A stretch of DNA of 64,000 nucleotides from Pedobacter panaciterrae. GTDB lineage: Bacteria; Bacteroidota; Bacteroidia; Sphingobacteriales; Sphingobacteriaceae. Below the pieces are notes generated by a model. The model was not told where the DNA came from, did not search any database, and saw only the letters and a list, made by a program, of their open reading frames with translations. The stretch's first letter is position 1; each line of letters begins with the position of its first letter. Below, one piece after another: positions 8,963 through 18,986 of this stretch. The position numbers were made by a program, and so were the translations under genes. The stretch covers positions 1 to 64,000 of the forward strand of contig NZ_LGEL01000003.1 of the NCBI RefSeq assembly GCF_001636695.1, written 5' to 3'.

Positions 8963-10126
8963 TTAAGCTAACAGATTTTTCAAGACCTCTTCTTTTTCAT
9001 CTATTCTAAACAGCTTATTTGTATTCTCTATGTTTTCTTTCTTTATCTGAGCAGACAATGGAGCAATAAACTCCTGAAAAGATAGATTTTCAATATTTGC
9101 TGAATTACCTAAGCAAACGCCATTGGAACTTAGAAGTTTATATGTACTGCTTCTCTCGTGCATATAGACTTTTTTCTCACGATATAAAAGAGCCAGAACA
9201 TTTCCTACGGCCTGAATACGATAGTGATTCATCACGGCTATATCTACGTCATCTAAAACCTCGTAATAAGCATCTCTATTCATAAAATCACGGATCGCTA
9301 CTACTTTTTCCTTACCAAAAATATCTGTAGCTCTTTTCTGAATAACATCTCCATATTCCTTATTTCCATAATTCAACGGAATAACAAGTTTAATCGCTTC
9401 ATTTTTAAACTTCTTTAGAACATCAAGAATCTCAAAATGGTTGTTAGGTGTAGTATCAGAATTACCTAACATAATACTTATATGCTTTTTGTGTTTAGGT
9501 ATAGTATTAGGAGCAGGAACAGGATTAAAATTATAGAAGAAGTAAACAAATTCAGCCTGGGTTTTATAATGATCCAGCACCCATTGAAAATCAATAATAT
9601 TCCAGTGAACAAAATAATTTAAACGGGCAAAAAATGCTTTACGGATTTCATAAATACCCTGCTCATTTGCAGCGTAATTCCAATACCTGTTACCTAAAGT
9701 TCTAAGAAGCCTTTTAGGCTTTAAAGGGTTCCACTTTACTTTTGGACGTTCCTCATACTTAGAAAAATAGTTAAAGCTTTCTGGGCCATATATTGTTTTC
9801 TTAAACATTGAATATGGAATTTCCACGATATCACCTCCCCAGAAAAATAATCCTATCTTAATATTTTCTGGTAATTTGAGCACAAAATTAATGGCTGCAT
9901 CAGAGGCCCAATGAATAAAAACTTTGTCGCCCTCACTTATATTTTTTACCGTTTCTAAAAACAACTCGGTACCATAAGGCGCAAAAATTGCCTTATCAGA
10001 TTTAACGTGTTTTACCTTTTCCAGGGGCCAGTCAATAATATAAATGTTATTCCCCGGCGCAGTTTTTTCTCCATCAATAATAAAATCATTAATAAATTTA
10101 TCATCGATCATTAAATGGTAATTCAT
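8963..10126 (-). CDS. GT56-family 4-acetamido-4,6-dideoxygalactose-type transferase (WecF-like)
   Basis: A 387-residue protein beginning MNYHLMIDDKFINDFI, with the blocks VFIHWASD, FFWGGDIVEIPY, SIMLGNSDTTPNNHFEIL and VAIRDFMNRDAYYEVLDDVDIAVMNHYRIQAVGN. These resemble the GT56 family (TDP-N-acetylfucosamine:lipid II transferase, WecF) of enterobacterial common antigen synthesis. Here it is the last gene of the fdtA-fdtB operon, so the likely donor is dTDP-Fuc3NAc rather than dTDP-Fuc4NAc; this is an inference from context. It would act on a lipid-linked acceptor at the inner face of the cytoplasmic membrane. Confidence 0.78.
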   Translation of the reverse strand: MNYHLMIDDKFINDFIIDGEKTAPGNNIYIIDWPLEKVKHVKSDKAIFAPYGTELFLETVKNISEGDKVFIHWASDAAINFVLKLPENIKIGLFFWGGDIVEIPYSMFKKTIYGPESFNYFSKYEERPKVKWNPLKPKRLLRTLGNRYWNYAANEQGIYEIRKAFFARLNYFVHWNIIDFQWVLDHYKTQAEFVYFFYNFNPVPAPNTIPKHKKHISIMLGNSDTTPNNHFEILDVLKKFKNEAIKLVIPLNYGNKEYGDVIQKRATDIFGKEKVVAIRDFMNRDAYYEVLDDVDIAVMNHYRIQAVGNVLALLYREKKVYMHERSSTYKLLSSNGVCLGNSANIENLSFQEFIAPLSAQIKKENIENTNKLFRIDEKEEVLKNLLA

Positions 10127-10141
10127 GGCAGCAATATGTAT

Positions 10142-11224
10142 TTAGAAGCTATTTAAAAGCTTGGTTACTTTCAAAATATCTTCTTCAGTATGAAAATAAG
10201 AAATAGGTAAACTTAAAGTTGTATTGTGTATCTCTGTTGAAATTGGATAATCACCTGCAATAATGCCTTTCATTGCTTCCTGGTTATGAGGTGCAACAGG
10301 GTAGTGGATTTCTGTTTTAACTCCGTTCTGAAGCAGATAATCCCTGAGCTGATCCCTTTTCTGGTGTCTGATATTAAAGATATGATAAACATCAAAAAAA
10401 TCAGGATCCACCTTAGGTAAAACAAAATCTGAGCCCAACTCTTGCAGATAACACGAAGCCAGTTTTCTTTTGTGGCTGTTAATATCATCCAAATGCTTAA
10501 GTTTTAAAGATAAGAAACCAGCCTGCACTTCATCCAGTCTTGAATTATACCCCACAAGTTCGTTTACATATTTTATCCTGGAACCATAATTTCTCAATGT
10601 TCTAATTTGATCTGAAAGACCCGCGTCATTTGTTGTTATAGCCCCGGCATCGCCCAAAGCACCCAAATTTTTAGTAGGATAGAAACTAAAGGCTCCGAAA
10701 TCACCAAAGTTACCGGCCTTCTTACCTTTATATTGAGCTCCATGCGCCTGAGCACAATCCTCAATAACCTTCAGTTGATGTTTATTGGCAAGCTGAATAA
10801 TCGGATCCATATCACAAACCTTTCCGTACAAATGGACAACCATTATTGCCTTTGTTCGGGAAGTAACCTTCTCTTCGATCAACTTTGGATCAATATTATA
10901 TGTAGCAATATCAGGTTCAACCAATACCGGTTTCAAATCATTTTGAATAATTGACAGTATGGTCGCGATGTAGGTATTTGATGGAACAATAACCTCGTCT
11001 CCTGGTTTGAAATCGAAACATTTTAGCGCTAATGAAAGCGCATCAAGCCCGGAAGCCAGTCCAACACAATAAGATGTATTACAATAAGCAGCAAACTCCT
11101 TTTCAAACGCTGCTACATTATTTCCTAAAATATACCAGCCACCTTCCAGAGTATTATTAAATGATTCCCTGAAAGCATCAAAAAATGGCTGATTTAATTT
11201 CTTTAAATTTTCATAATCTATCAT
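10142..11224 (-). CDS. fdtB: dTDP-3-amino-3,6-dideoxyhexose transaminase (DegT/DnrJ/EryC1 family)
   Basis: A 360-residue PLP enzyme of the sugar aminotransferase family. Landmarks are the N-terminal [16 protein letters not shown], the cofactor-binding [21 protein letters not shown] and the PLP lysine K185 in [13 protein letters not shown]. It would transaminate dTDP-3-keto-6-deoxyhexose using glutamate. The choice of FdtB over other family members rests on the adjacent 3,4-ketoisomerase gene, whose stop overlaps this start by four bases (ATGA), indicating tight translational coupling. The related QdtB makes the gluco epimer and cannot be ruled out from the sequence alone. Confidence 0.85.
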   Translation of the reverse strand: MIDYENLKKLNQPFFDAFRESFNNTLEGGWYILGNNVAAFEKEFAAYCNTSYCVGLASGLDALSLALKCFDFKPGDEVIVPSNTYIATILSIIQNDLKPVLVEPDIATYNIDPKLIEEKVTSRTKAIMVVHLYGKVCDMDPIIQLANKHQLKVIEDCAQAHGAQYKGKKAGNFGDFGAFSFYPTKNLGALGDAGAITTNDAGLSDQIRTLRNYGSRIKYVNELVGYNSRLDEVQAGFLSLKLKHLDDINSHKRKLASCYLQELGSDFVLPKVDPDFFDVYHIFNIRHQKRDQLRDYLLQNGVKTEIHYPVAPHNQEAMKGIIAGDYPISTEIHNTTLSLPISYFHTEEDILKVTKLLNSF

Positions 11225-11586
11225 ATGTAATTCTCATAGATGTAGTCTTCTGCATCAAAATACTCTGAAGCAAGAACCATTAAAATAGCATCATCAGTAA
11301 AATTCTTCATTTGGTGCCAATCTTTGGGTTCCAGAATTAAGCATTTATCCGGTGTATCCAGTGTAAACTCCTCTTCCTTCTCTCCGTCATTATTCGTTAT
11401 AATACAGCTTCCCTGAATACAAATTGCTGCTTGTATAGTTTTATGATGCCTATGTCCTCCACGAACAGAGTCATCAACTCCATAAATGTAAAATATACGT
11501 TTTACATCAAAAGGAATTACTTTTTCAATTACCGTGAGATTGCCACGTGCATCTGTAAAGGTCTTTAAACTGATTTGATATGCCAT
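11221..11586 (-). CDS. fdtA: dTDP-4-oxo-6-deoxyglucose 3,4-ketoisomerase (FdtA/QdtA cupin)
   Basis: A 121-residue cupin-fold isomerase beginning [21 protein letters not shown], with the catalytic histidine cluster GGHRHH (H45, H47, H48) and the [12 protein letters not shown] end block, all typical of FdtA/QdtA/WxcM proteins. It would convert dTDP-4-keto-6-deoxyglucose to the 3-keto form that fdtB aminates. Its start codon overlaps the stop of the upstream gene (TAATG). No separate acetyltransferase (FdtC type) and no rmlA or rmlB lies in the window, so the pathway must be completed elsewhere. Confidence 0.87.
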   Translation of the reverse strand: MAYQISLKTFTDARGNLTVIEKVIPFDVKRIFYIYGVDDSVRGGHRHHKTIQAAICIQGSCIITNNDGEKEEEFTLDTPDKCLILEPKDWHQMKNFTDDAILMVLASEYFDAEDYIYENYI

Positions 11587-12575
11587 TACTTAATTAAGTA
11601 TCTTGTTTTATAATAATTGTTTAAATGCCAACAAACATGGAATCTATACATTCTTCGTAATGATTTATTAATGCGCGGTATTTCTTTGATTTCATGAAAT
11701 AAATTGTCTTTTGAAATCGAACGTAATTCTTTCTCCACCTCCTTTAAGGCAATAACATATGGCTTATAGATGTTAGTTAAATGTCCCTGAGTCAACTCAT
11801 AATGACCCAGGTGGAAGGCGTCTTTTTCACAATATTTTAAATCATGAAAATGATAAAATATCAAATCAAAGGTTTCATCCGTTTCATTTACCTTTCCAAA
11901 TAAACGATCTCCAACAGTAGATATAGTATACTGCTGTGCATTCCATGGCGCTACGCCACCGCCCAAATGTTGAAGCTCGTGTACCCCTGTAAAACGCTCA
12001 CACCAGTCATCCAGATACTTCTGATCTCCAAACTTATTATCCTCGAAACGATTATAACACCATTCTATACAGGCATCTTTCCACCACTTTAAAACAATTC
12101 TGCCTTGCTTATCGTTTTTAAAGTAAACAAATTGAACACAGTACTTACCGCTTGTAGCCGTTTGATCGTATTCAGGCGTATAACGATGGTCGGTAATAAT
12201 TACTGAATCATCTTCGCCAAGCTCATCAAATAAAACAGTTGGATCTGCAAAGAAAAGCAGATCAGCATCTATATAAGTACACGATGGCAATTCATAAGTA
12301 TCCAAACAATATTCAACTGTTGCCGGAGTACAGGTCCAGCAATACTCAGCAGTTGTACGGCTAGGTTTTATTGACAAAAGTCCCTCATTCTCAAAAGTAC
12401 CCAACGAAATAATCGTCGCTTTTTCAAGATTCAACTCATTCAGTACAGAATATGAAACATCATCAAATGCAAATATGTATAAATGAAAATCCTTACAATG
12501 TTTAGCCAGTGAATTATACATGGCTAACCCGCGGGTAAGATATATGGAATTAAATAACGTACAAAAATTTAACAT
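11586..12575 (-). CDS. GT8-like nucleotide-diphosphosugar transferase
   Basis: A 329-residue protein opening MLNFCTLFNSIYLTRGLAMYNSLAKHCKDFHLYIFAFD, the usual start of GT8-like GT-A folds that act on glycans. The metal-binding site is TYIDADLLFFADP near residue 100. HLGGGVAPWNAQQY and IFYHFHDL in the second half are also typical of this group. It is rich in cysteine and tryptophan. It sits between another transferase and fdtA with a one-base overlap, so it is in the same operon and probably adds a sugar next to the Fuc3N residue. Specificity is unknown. Confidence 0.78.
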   Translation of the reverse strand: MLNFCTLFNSIYLTRGLAMYNSLAKHCKDFHLYIFAFDDVSYSVLNELNLEKATIISLGTFENEGLLSIKPSRTTAEYCWTCTPATVEYCLDTYELPSCTYIDADLLFFADPTVLFDELGEDDSVIITDHRYTPEYDQTATSGKYCVQFVYFKNDKQGRIVLKWWKDACIEWCYNRFEDNKFGDQKYLDDWCERFTGVHELQHLGGGVAPWNAQQYTISTVGDRLFGKVNETDETFDLIFYHFHDLKYCEKDAFHLGHYELTQGHLTNIYKPYVIALKEVEKELRSISKDNLFHEIKEIPRINKSLRRMYRFHVCWHLNNYYKTRYLIK

Positions 12576-12590
12576 ATTTATGATGTAGAC

Positions 12591-13508
12591 TTACTTACCT
12601 GTAAAATGATACTTTACCCAACGCTTAAAGCGTTTTCGAATCTGTTTGAAACGCGACCAGTTGTTTAATGATATAAAAAACTCTTTAAAGGCTAAATATG
12701 CCCTTTTATTATGCTCTACAGGTATTTCATTGACCGAAATACGCTCTAAATAAAGTTCAACATTGTGTGAATCATCAGAAGCGCAATGAACACCACTATT
12801 GTCCCAGCCAATATCCTGAGCTAATGATTTTCCTGGATACAGGGTCAGTTTATTTTTTATAAACGCAGCACCATACCAACGTACAGCCCACGAATTATTT
12901 CTTCCTGCAATCTGATCTTCCAGCATTTTTATGTAAGGATAAGAGCCATCAAAATCGAACCTCCATGTCCATTTATTCTGCAAAATAGTATTCAATATCT
13001 TCTTACCATCTGGTTCAAACAATTGCCAGTGCTTGTTCCATGTACCCCATGCACCACAATCGGCGCCATAAATGAAAAAAGAATCTGGCAATTGTTTCTT
13101 TACAGGATATAGATAACCACAAATACATGCAACCCGGTCATCATTCTCATACCGCACTAAAGCGTCATTCATAAAACTGAGGAAATACGGGGCAACCTCC
13201 ATATCATCTTCCACAACTATAACTTTACCATACTGAGCCACGATTTCGGTAACACCTCTAATAACGCTTTCGGCCAGACCAAGATTAATTGGTTGTTCTA
13301 CAATCCTAATACTCGAAAATCCGGATATCTGATGAATATATGCCCTTACTTCATTTACAGAAGCTTCATCTTTTGCCTGCCTTGCTCCATCACTATAAAT
13401 TATTAAATCACTAGAGCCGGCCTCAGCATTAGCGAGTAAAGAATTTACTACTCTCTGTAAATGCTGGGTTCGATTGTAACAAAATAAAACGATAGGGGCT
13501 AAGGACAT
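12591..13508 (-). CDS. GT2-like glycosyltransferase (GNT-I/GT-A type)
   Basis: A 305-residue protein: LAPIVLFCYNRTQHLQRVVNSLLAN at the N terminus, then IYSDGAR, EQPINLGLAESVIRG, and VIVVEDDMEVAPYFLSFMNDAL with the EDD metal site near residue 97. A GAWGTWNKHW block and GWDNSGVHC follow, a pattern shared by capsule glycosyltransferases related to GNT-I. It starts 77 bases downstream of the acyltransferase gene and is probably cotranscribed with it. Donor unknown. Confidence 0.8.
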   Translation of the reverse strand: MSLAPIVLFCYNRTQHLQRVVNSLLANAEAGSSDLIIYSDGARQAKDEASVNEVRAYIHQISGFSSIRIVEQPINLGLAESVIRGVTEIVAQYGKVIVVEDDMEVAPYFLSFMNDALVRYENDDRVACICGYLYPVKKQLPDSFFIYGADCGAWGTWNKHWQLFEPDGKKILNTILQNKWTWRFDFDGSYPYIKMLEDQIAGRNNSWAVRWYGAAFIKNKLTLYPGKSLAQDIGWDNSGVHCASDDSHNVELYLERISVNEIPVEHNKRAYLAFKEFFISLNNWSRFKQIRKRFKRWVKYHFTGK

Positions 13509-13585
13509 TTGTGTTTAAAGGTTGCAAAAAACAAATATACTATAAATTCAATTATACCCCTAAACAAGTCTATAAGCATACAAAT

Positions 13586-14668
13586 TTAGCCTCCTACAAT
13601 CCATTTAAACCTGGTTAGCCGAATCAGCTTTACAAGTCCAAAACTTATGCCGTATACAATTAAGAATCTTGAAATATGGATTCCGCTATTTACCCATATT
13701 GAATAATCTAAATATTTCAGTTTTAACGGCTGGAATATTAAAGGTAAAAGCCTTACTATTAAAACATAATGAATCAGATATATCCCAAATGTAGTCTGCC
13801 TCGGTTCCATCTTCTTTTGAAGAATATCAATGCTCCCTATTTTAAGCAGCAGTGCAAACATTGCGAAAGAATAAAATATATTACTTACCCTAAGTGTATT
13901 GTAAGCATCCTCTGACCCAAGATTTAGCAGTTCAAAAGATTCTAAAACAGCAAGCGCAAAAAAACCGGCCACGGTTAATATCATTGTCGGCCACTTAATG
14001 CGTTTGATATAATTCATTACTTTATCAAAGTATCTGTTAAGAATAACACCAAGCCATAAATAAAAAACAAACCCAAAAAGCGCCATGGAATGCTTGGTTA
14101 CGAACCAATTATGATAAAGATTAAAACTATAAACCAAAGAGATAATTCCCAGAATAGCTCCAAACCACCAGTTATACAAGTATTTTTTAAAAATCAGAAG
14201 AATACAAATACATAACAAAAAGTTTAGCACAAACCAACTGGATGTATAAAATAAGCCAAAGACAAATTGACTCCAGGCATAACCAAAAAAGTCGGTTACA
14301 ATTGTATTATCACGCCCCTTTACATATGCCACATACCTGTCCAGGATCATTAATGCTACGAATACCAATAGCCAAAATAACCATGGTCTTATTGTACTTT
14401 TAAATCTGTTCTTTAAATATTCTTTAGCGGTATACTCCTGAAACTTATGATTGATAAGGAAACCGCCAATAAGAAAAAAGGCGATTGTACTAAATTTAAA
14501 TGATTGAATTAAAGAGGTCTCAACAGTAGTATCAAATAGTGAACTATAAATCCCTGATCGAACGGCGGCACAGTGTTCAAAAACAATCCCCATCATTGAA
14601 ATGCACCTGATTGTATCTACAAAATCAAAATTTTTCTTTACAGCTTTTTCTTCTCTTTTTTTCTCCAT
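13586..14668 (-). CDS. Acyltransferase 3 family membrane protein (OafA-like)
   Basis: A 360-residue integral membrane protein of about ten hydrophobic segments. It begins, after a charged stretch, with FDFVDTIRCISMMGIVFEHCAA, the family's signature with the catalytic histidine in FEHC. The second conserved feature, an arginine shortly after TM1-2 (FKSTIRPWLFWLL), is present. Such enzymes move acetyl or other acyl groups onto periplasmic glycans such as O-antigen. It is the first gene of the minus-strand glycan operon that continues to 8963, which supports decoration of that glycan. Confidence 0.85.
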   Translation of the reverse strand: MEKKREEKAVKKNFDFVDTIRCISMMGIVFEHCAAVRSGIYSSLFDTTVETSLIQSFKFSTIAFFLIGGFLINHKFQEYTAKEYLKNRFKSTIRPWLFWLLVFVALMILDRYVAYVKGRDNTIVTDFFGYAWSQFVFGLFYTSSWFVLNFLLCICILLIFKKYLYNWWFGAILGIISLVYSFNLYHNWFVTKHSMALFGFVFYLWLGVILNRYFDKVMNYIKRIKWPTMILTVAGFFALAVLESFELLNLGSEDAYNTLRVSNIFYSFAMFALLLKIGSIDILQKKMEPRQTTFGIYLIHYVLIVRLLPLIFQPLKLKYLDYSIWVNSGIHISRFLIVYGISFGLVKLIRLTRFKWIVGG

Positions 14669-14775
14669 TCAAATATAGTTTCCGGCAAAATGGGCTTTTT
14701 AACGTAAAAAAGCACATTCCTTAACATCTCTTAACATTTTCTACTAAAAGAATAGACGAGAAATACCTAAATGGT

Positions 14776-15753
14776 TTAATGGGATATTACCATTTTTTTT
14801 GAGAATCTGGAATTTGGCATCTCATATTGGAGTATATAAATGCCCGTTGGGTACTGGATTGTAGATATCTGCTCTTCCTGATAACCTGCATTTCTAAAGT
14901 CATCAAACACAACACCAACTCTCTGACCTGCCATATTGTACAATGTAACTTTTACCCTTCCTGCAATGTTTAATGTAAAACCAAGCTTAGTAAATGAGTT
15001 TGCCGGATTAGGATAATTTTGGACAATTCCAGATGCCAGGTGATTCGCAATTATATTTTGATTAAGTGCATCAAACCAAACCAAAGCCATTACATAATAA
15101 CCTCTTGAATTTGGATGCACATAATCAGAATATAGCTGTCTGTTCTTACCAAAAACAGTCCCTATATCTGCTATCCCTATACCCATTTCTTTAGCCAAAT
15201 CCTTATAACCTTTATTAATAAGGTCAACCGCCTTATTTCTGCGGGAAACAAGTCTGGTCGGGTCTGGACGATCTGGAAGGTCTATAAAGTACTGTAAAGT
15301 TCCTAAAATTACGTCCAGGTTCCTGCTCTTTGCCTTCTCAATCATCGTCCTCATATTTGCTAAGGTAGTACTCACCTTTGCCTTACCTTCAGCTATAAGC
15401 ACTGCATCATTCGCTCCCATTAATATCATCACAAAGCCTGTCCTGCCAGCTATTGCTGCATCAAACCTCAGTAACCCTTCAGTAGTTGTTTGGCCTGCAA
15501 TTCCATTATTAGTAATGTCTATAGGCTTGTTGGTATAACAGTTCTCTAAAAATGATTTAAGAGGCTTTTGAAAGCCCAAAGGAGCGGGAACTCCCTCAAC
15601 AGTGCTGGCTCCAAAGGTGACTATGTTTATGCTATCTCTATTATAAAATTGCGCATGAGTACCACATACAGGCATTCTCCCTTGTGCCAATGCACCAAGG
15701 CCTATCAAAGTAAAGCAAATAAAACTACAAAATCCTATTATATTGATCTTCAC
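14776..15753 (-). CDS. Secreted SGNH/GDSL-family hydrolase with type IX secretion sorting domain
   Basis: A 325-residue protein with signal peptide MKINIIGFCSFICFTLIG (cleavage near LAQG). The SGNH catalytic blocks are present: block I as FGASTVEG with the nucleophilic serine, block III as MGANDAV, and block V as DYVHPNSRGYY with the Asp-x-x-His pair. The last 80 residues form a type A C-terminal sorting domain (QNYPNPANSFTKLGF, LYNMAGQRVG, PTGIYILQ, FSKKMVIS), so it should leave the cell through the Por/type IX system. Such enzymes deacylate polysaccharides or lipids. It follows the glycan operon in the same direction but 107 bases upstream of it, so shared transcription is possible but unproved. 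Confidence 0.88.
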   Translation of the reverse strand: MKINIIGFCSFICFTLIGLGALAQGRMPVCGTHAQFYNRDSINIVTFGASTVEGVPAPLGFQKPLKSFLENCYTNKPIDITNNGIAGQTTTEGLLRFDAAIAGRTGFVMILMGANDAVLIAEGKAKVSTTLANMRTMIEKAKSRNLDVILGTLQYFIDLPDRPDPTRLVSRRNKAVDLINKGYKDLAKEMGIGIADIGTVFGKNRQLYSDYVHPNSRGYYVMALVWFDALNQNIIANHLASGIVQNYPNPANSFTKLGFTLNIAGRVKVTLYNMAGQRVGVVFDDFRNAGYQEEQISTIQYPTGIYILQYEMPNSRFSKKMVISH

Positions 15754-15800
15754 TCTATCCCTGATTCAGCACGTTATTAATTAGCATTTCTTTACTTAAC

Positions 15801-15828
15801 AAAAAAAAGCGCCTTAAATTAAGGCGCT
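15801..15828 (-). terminator. Terminator of the rimP-nusA-infB operon
   Basis: A perfect ten-base inverted repeat (AGCGCCTTAA / TTAAGGCGCT) is followed on the minus strand by eight T. It lies 22 bases beyond the infB stop. Confidence 0.85.
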
Positions 15829-15849
15829 CTTTAATATTATATTTAATGA

Positions 15850-18800
15850 TTATAATTTTCTTTTAACTTCTACTTGTTCGTAAGCTTCAACGATGTCACC
15901 TACCTCAATATTGTTAAAGTTATGGATATTCAATCCGCACTCATAACCTCTGGATACCTCTTTAACATCATCTTTATAACGTTTCAACGAAGCTAATTCA
16001 CCTGTGTAAATTACCACACCATCTCTAACGATACGGATTTTACTGTTACGTGTAATTGTACCATCTAATACCATACATCCGGCAATTGTTCCAACCTTCG
16101 TAATTTTAAAGGTATCTCTGATCTCAACGTTGGCAGTGATTTTCTCTTCAAATTCCGGAGCCAACATACCTTCCATCGCTGCTTTGATCTCGTTGATCGC
16201 ATCGTAGATGATAGAATACAAGCGGATATCTATCTGCTCAGCCTCAGCCAGTTTACGAGCACCTGATGATGGACGAACCTGGAAACCTATAATGATCGCA
16301 TCAGAAGCAGAAGCTAACAATACATCAGATTCAGAGATCTGACCTACCGCTTTACTTATGATATTGATTTGAATCTCTTCAGTAGAAAGTTTCAGTAATG
16401 AATCAGATAATGCTTCAATTGAACCATCCACATCACCTTTAACAATCAGATTAAGCTCTTTAAAGTTACCAATCGCTAAACGACGGCCAATCTCATCAAG
16501 AGTAATGTGTTTCTGAGTACGAAGACCCTGTTCACGCATTAACTGTAAACGTTTGTTTGCAATTTCTCTTGCTTCAACTTCACTTTCAAGTGCATTGAAT
16601 TTATCACCAGCAGTAGGTGCGCCTTGCATACCCAATACCTGAACCGGTACTGATGGACCTGCTTTATCTACTTTTTGTCCACGTTCGTTAAATAACGCTT
16701 TTACACGCCCGCTATAACTACCCGCCAAAATCGGATCACCTATTTTTAATGTACCTGCCTGTACAAGAACCGTTGTAACAATACCACGTCCCTTATCCAA
16801 AGTAGCCTCAATTACGCTACCCGTTGCACGTTTATTAGGATTAGCTTTCAAGTCTAACAACTCAGCTTCTAATAAAACTTTCTCTAGTAGTAAGTCTACA
16901 TTTAAACCGCTTTTACCAGATATCTCTTGCGACTGGAAGTTTCCACCCCAATCCTCAACAAGAATATTCATTATTGATAATTGCTCACGTATCTTATCAG
17001 AGTTCGCACCCGGTTTATCAATTTTAGTAAAGGCAAACACTAATGGTACACCAGCAGCCTGAGCATGGTTAATAGCCTCTTTTGTTTGAGGCATCACAGC
17101 ATCATCAGCCGCTACAACAATAATTGCAATATCCGCTACCTTAGCACCACGTGCACGCATCGCTGTAAAGGCTTCGTGACCAGGTGTATCTAAGAAAGTA
17201 ACTTGTTTACCTGTTGGCGTAGTTACCATATAAGCACCAATGTGTTGGGTAATACCACCCGCTTCACCAGCTACCACATTCGCTTTACGGATATAATCCA
17301 GTAGGGATGTTTTACCATGATCCACGTGTCCCATTATGGTAACAACAGGAGCTCTTGGTAATAAATCCTCTTCAGAATCTTCCTCTTCAATAACAATATC
17401 ACTTTCATCATCTGGTTTAACGAATTGAATTTCGTACCCAAACTCATCAGCAACAATTGTTAATGTTTCAGCATCTAAACGTTGGTTGATAGATACAAAC
17501 ATTCCCAAACTCATACAAGTTGCGATAATCTTTGTAACTGGCTCATCCATCATTGTGGCTAATTCATTTGCCGTAACAAACTCAGTAACCTTTAATACTC
17601 TCGACTGCAACTCTTGTTCCATTGCAGCTTCATCTGCAGAAAGTGCAACATCATCACGTTTTTGACGACGCAATTTAGCACGTTGAGCAAACTTACCAGA
17701 TTTACCTGCTCCACTTAAACGTGCAAGTGTTGCTTTGATCTGATCTTGTATTTCTTTTTCCGTAGGCTCTTCTTTCGGACCACTATGACCAGGACCTCCT
17801 GGTTTACTGTTCCTAAAGTTTGGCCTGTTGGCTGTATTGTTTGTATTATTTCTAAAATCCGGTCTGTTACCAACTGGAGGCGCAGGTCTTTGCTGACCTG
17901 GCTGCTGCTGCTGTCCTTGCTGTCCAGCTTGTTGATTACCACCACCGGCAGATTGGCCATGACCGCCCTGTCCAGGATGTCCACCCGGAGTTTTTTTACG
18001 TTTACGTTTTCTTTTCGCATCAGCGCTATCAGCAGAAGATGCTACTGGCTGAGATTTACGATCAGGTGTAGTTGGTAAAACAATTTTACCAATAATATTC
18101 GGACCTGAAAGTTTTACAGAACGCGCTTTAATCACTTCTGTTTCCTCAGGTTTCTCAACCTTAGGAGGTGCCGGAGGAGTAACAGGAACTACCTTAGGCG
18201 CTACAGGTTCCGGAGCTTTCACCACAGGCTGTTCTACTTTAGGTTGCTCAACCACTACTGGTTTAACCTCTTCTATAGGTTTTACAACTTCTTGCTTAAC
18301 CTCTTCAACTGGTTTCTCAACTTTTTCCACCGGTTTTTCTTCTTTTACTACTTCCTTAGGTGCTTCCTCAGCAACAGGAGCTTTTGGCTCTGGTACTGCA
18401 ACTGGAGCAGGTGCAGGGGTTTCTTCTGCTTTAACCGGACGTGTTTTAGAATTTAAATCATCAAGATTTATTTTCCCAACTATTTTAACACCTGGCAAAG
18501 AGCTTTCTTCTGCTTTTTCTACAGGAGTTTCCGGAGCTGCCGGTTTGGCCGGAGCTTCTTCCTTAGGCTTCTCAGCTGGAGGAGTGTATGAATGAAGATT
18601 CTTTATTAAAACGCCTTCGTTTTCGAATTCAACATTTTTTCTAGGTGCCTCAGCAACTTTCTCAGTTACTTCAGGTTCATCACGACGAATTTTACCAATA
18701 ACAATTTGATTGGCTTCTTCTTTTACGATTTTATCGCCCTGAAACTCTTTTAACAGCGCATTATACATGTCGCGAGAGAGCTTAGTAGTGGGTTTATTCT

Positions 18801-18903
18801 CAACAGAAAAGCCTTTCTTTTCCAGGAACTCAACGGCCGTAGCTATCCCTACGTTAAGTTCCTTAACTGCTTTAAATAAAATTATTGGTTTGTCGTCTGA
18901 CAT
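15850..18903 (-). CDS. infB: Translation initiation factor IF-2
   Basis: A 1017-residue GTPase that brings initiator tRNA to the 30S subunit. Residues 1-60 hold the N-terminal winged motif. Residues 90-400 form a long low-complexity region rich in Pro, Ala, Glu and Val, then Gly and Gln. The G domain follows from about residue 515 with P-loop [13 protein letters not shown] and a G4 motif read as TKID instead of the usual NKID. Domains II-IV continue to the C terminus (EVKRKL). It is last in a three-gene operon with rimP and nusA and has a strong terminator after it. The Thr in G4 is tolerated in Rho-family GTPases, so activity is expected. Confidence 0.98.
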   Translation of the reverse strand: MSDDKPIILFKAVKELNVGIATAVEFLEKKGFSVENKPTTKLSRDMYNALLKEFQGDKIVKEEANQIVIGKIRRDEPEVTEKVAEAPRKNVEFENEGVLIKNLHSYTPPAEKPKEEAPAKPAAPETPVEKAEESSLPGVKIVGKINLDDLNSKTRPVKAEETPAPAPVAVPEPKAPVAEEAPKEVVKEEKPVEKVEKPVEEVKQEVVKPIEEVKPVVVEQPKVEQPVVKAPEPVAPKVVPVTPPAPPKVEKPEETEVIKARSVKLSGPNIIGKIVLPTTPDRKSQPVASSADSADAKRKRKRKKTPGGHPGQGGHGQSAGGGNQQAGQQGQQQQPGQQRPAPPVGNRPDFRNNTNNTANRPNFRNSKPGGPGHSGPKEEPTEKEIQDQIKATLARLSGAGKSGKFAQRAKLRRQKRDDVALSADEAAMEQELQSRVLKVTEFVTANELATMMDEPVTKIIATCMSLGMFVSINQRLDAETLTIVADEFGYEIQFVKPDDESDIVIEEEDSEEDLLPRAPVVTIMGHVDHGKTSLLDYIRKANVVAGEAGGITQHIGAYMVTTPTGKQVTFLDTPGHEAFTAMRARGAKVADIAIIVVAADDAVMPQTKEAINHAQAAGVPLVFAFTKIDKPGANSDKIREQLSIMNILVEDWGGNFQSQEISGKSGLNVDLLLEKVLLEAELLDLKANPNKRATGSVIEATLDKGRGIVTTVLVQAGTLKIGDPILAGSYSGRVKALFNERGQKVDKAGPSVPVQVLGMQGAPTAGDKFNALESEVEAREIANKRLQLMREQGLRTQKHITLDEIGRRLAIGNFKELNLIVKGDVDGSIEALSDSLLKLSTEEIQINIISKAVGQISESDVLLASASDAIIIGFQVRPSSGARKLAEAEQIDIRLYSIIYDAINEIKAAMEGMLAPEFEEKITANVEIRDTFKITKVGTIAGCMVLDGTITRNSKIRIVRDGVVIYTGELASLKRYKDDVKEVSRGYECGLNIHNFNNIEVGDIVEAYEQVEVKRKL

Positions 18904-18986
18904 TGATATCCTATTTTTTCTTTAATTCTTATACAAAAGTAACGTTTATTCTTATTTATTTCATCTGTAGTTCGTGAGTTTTTGTA

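Noticed and set aside
17746-18078. Open frame of about 110 codons antisense to infB
   Set aside because: It is the complement of the low-complexity Gly/Gln and Lys-rich part of IF-2, which leaves long frames open by composition.
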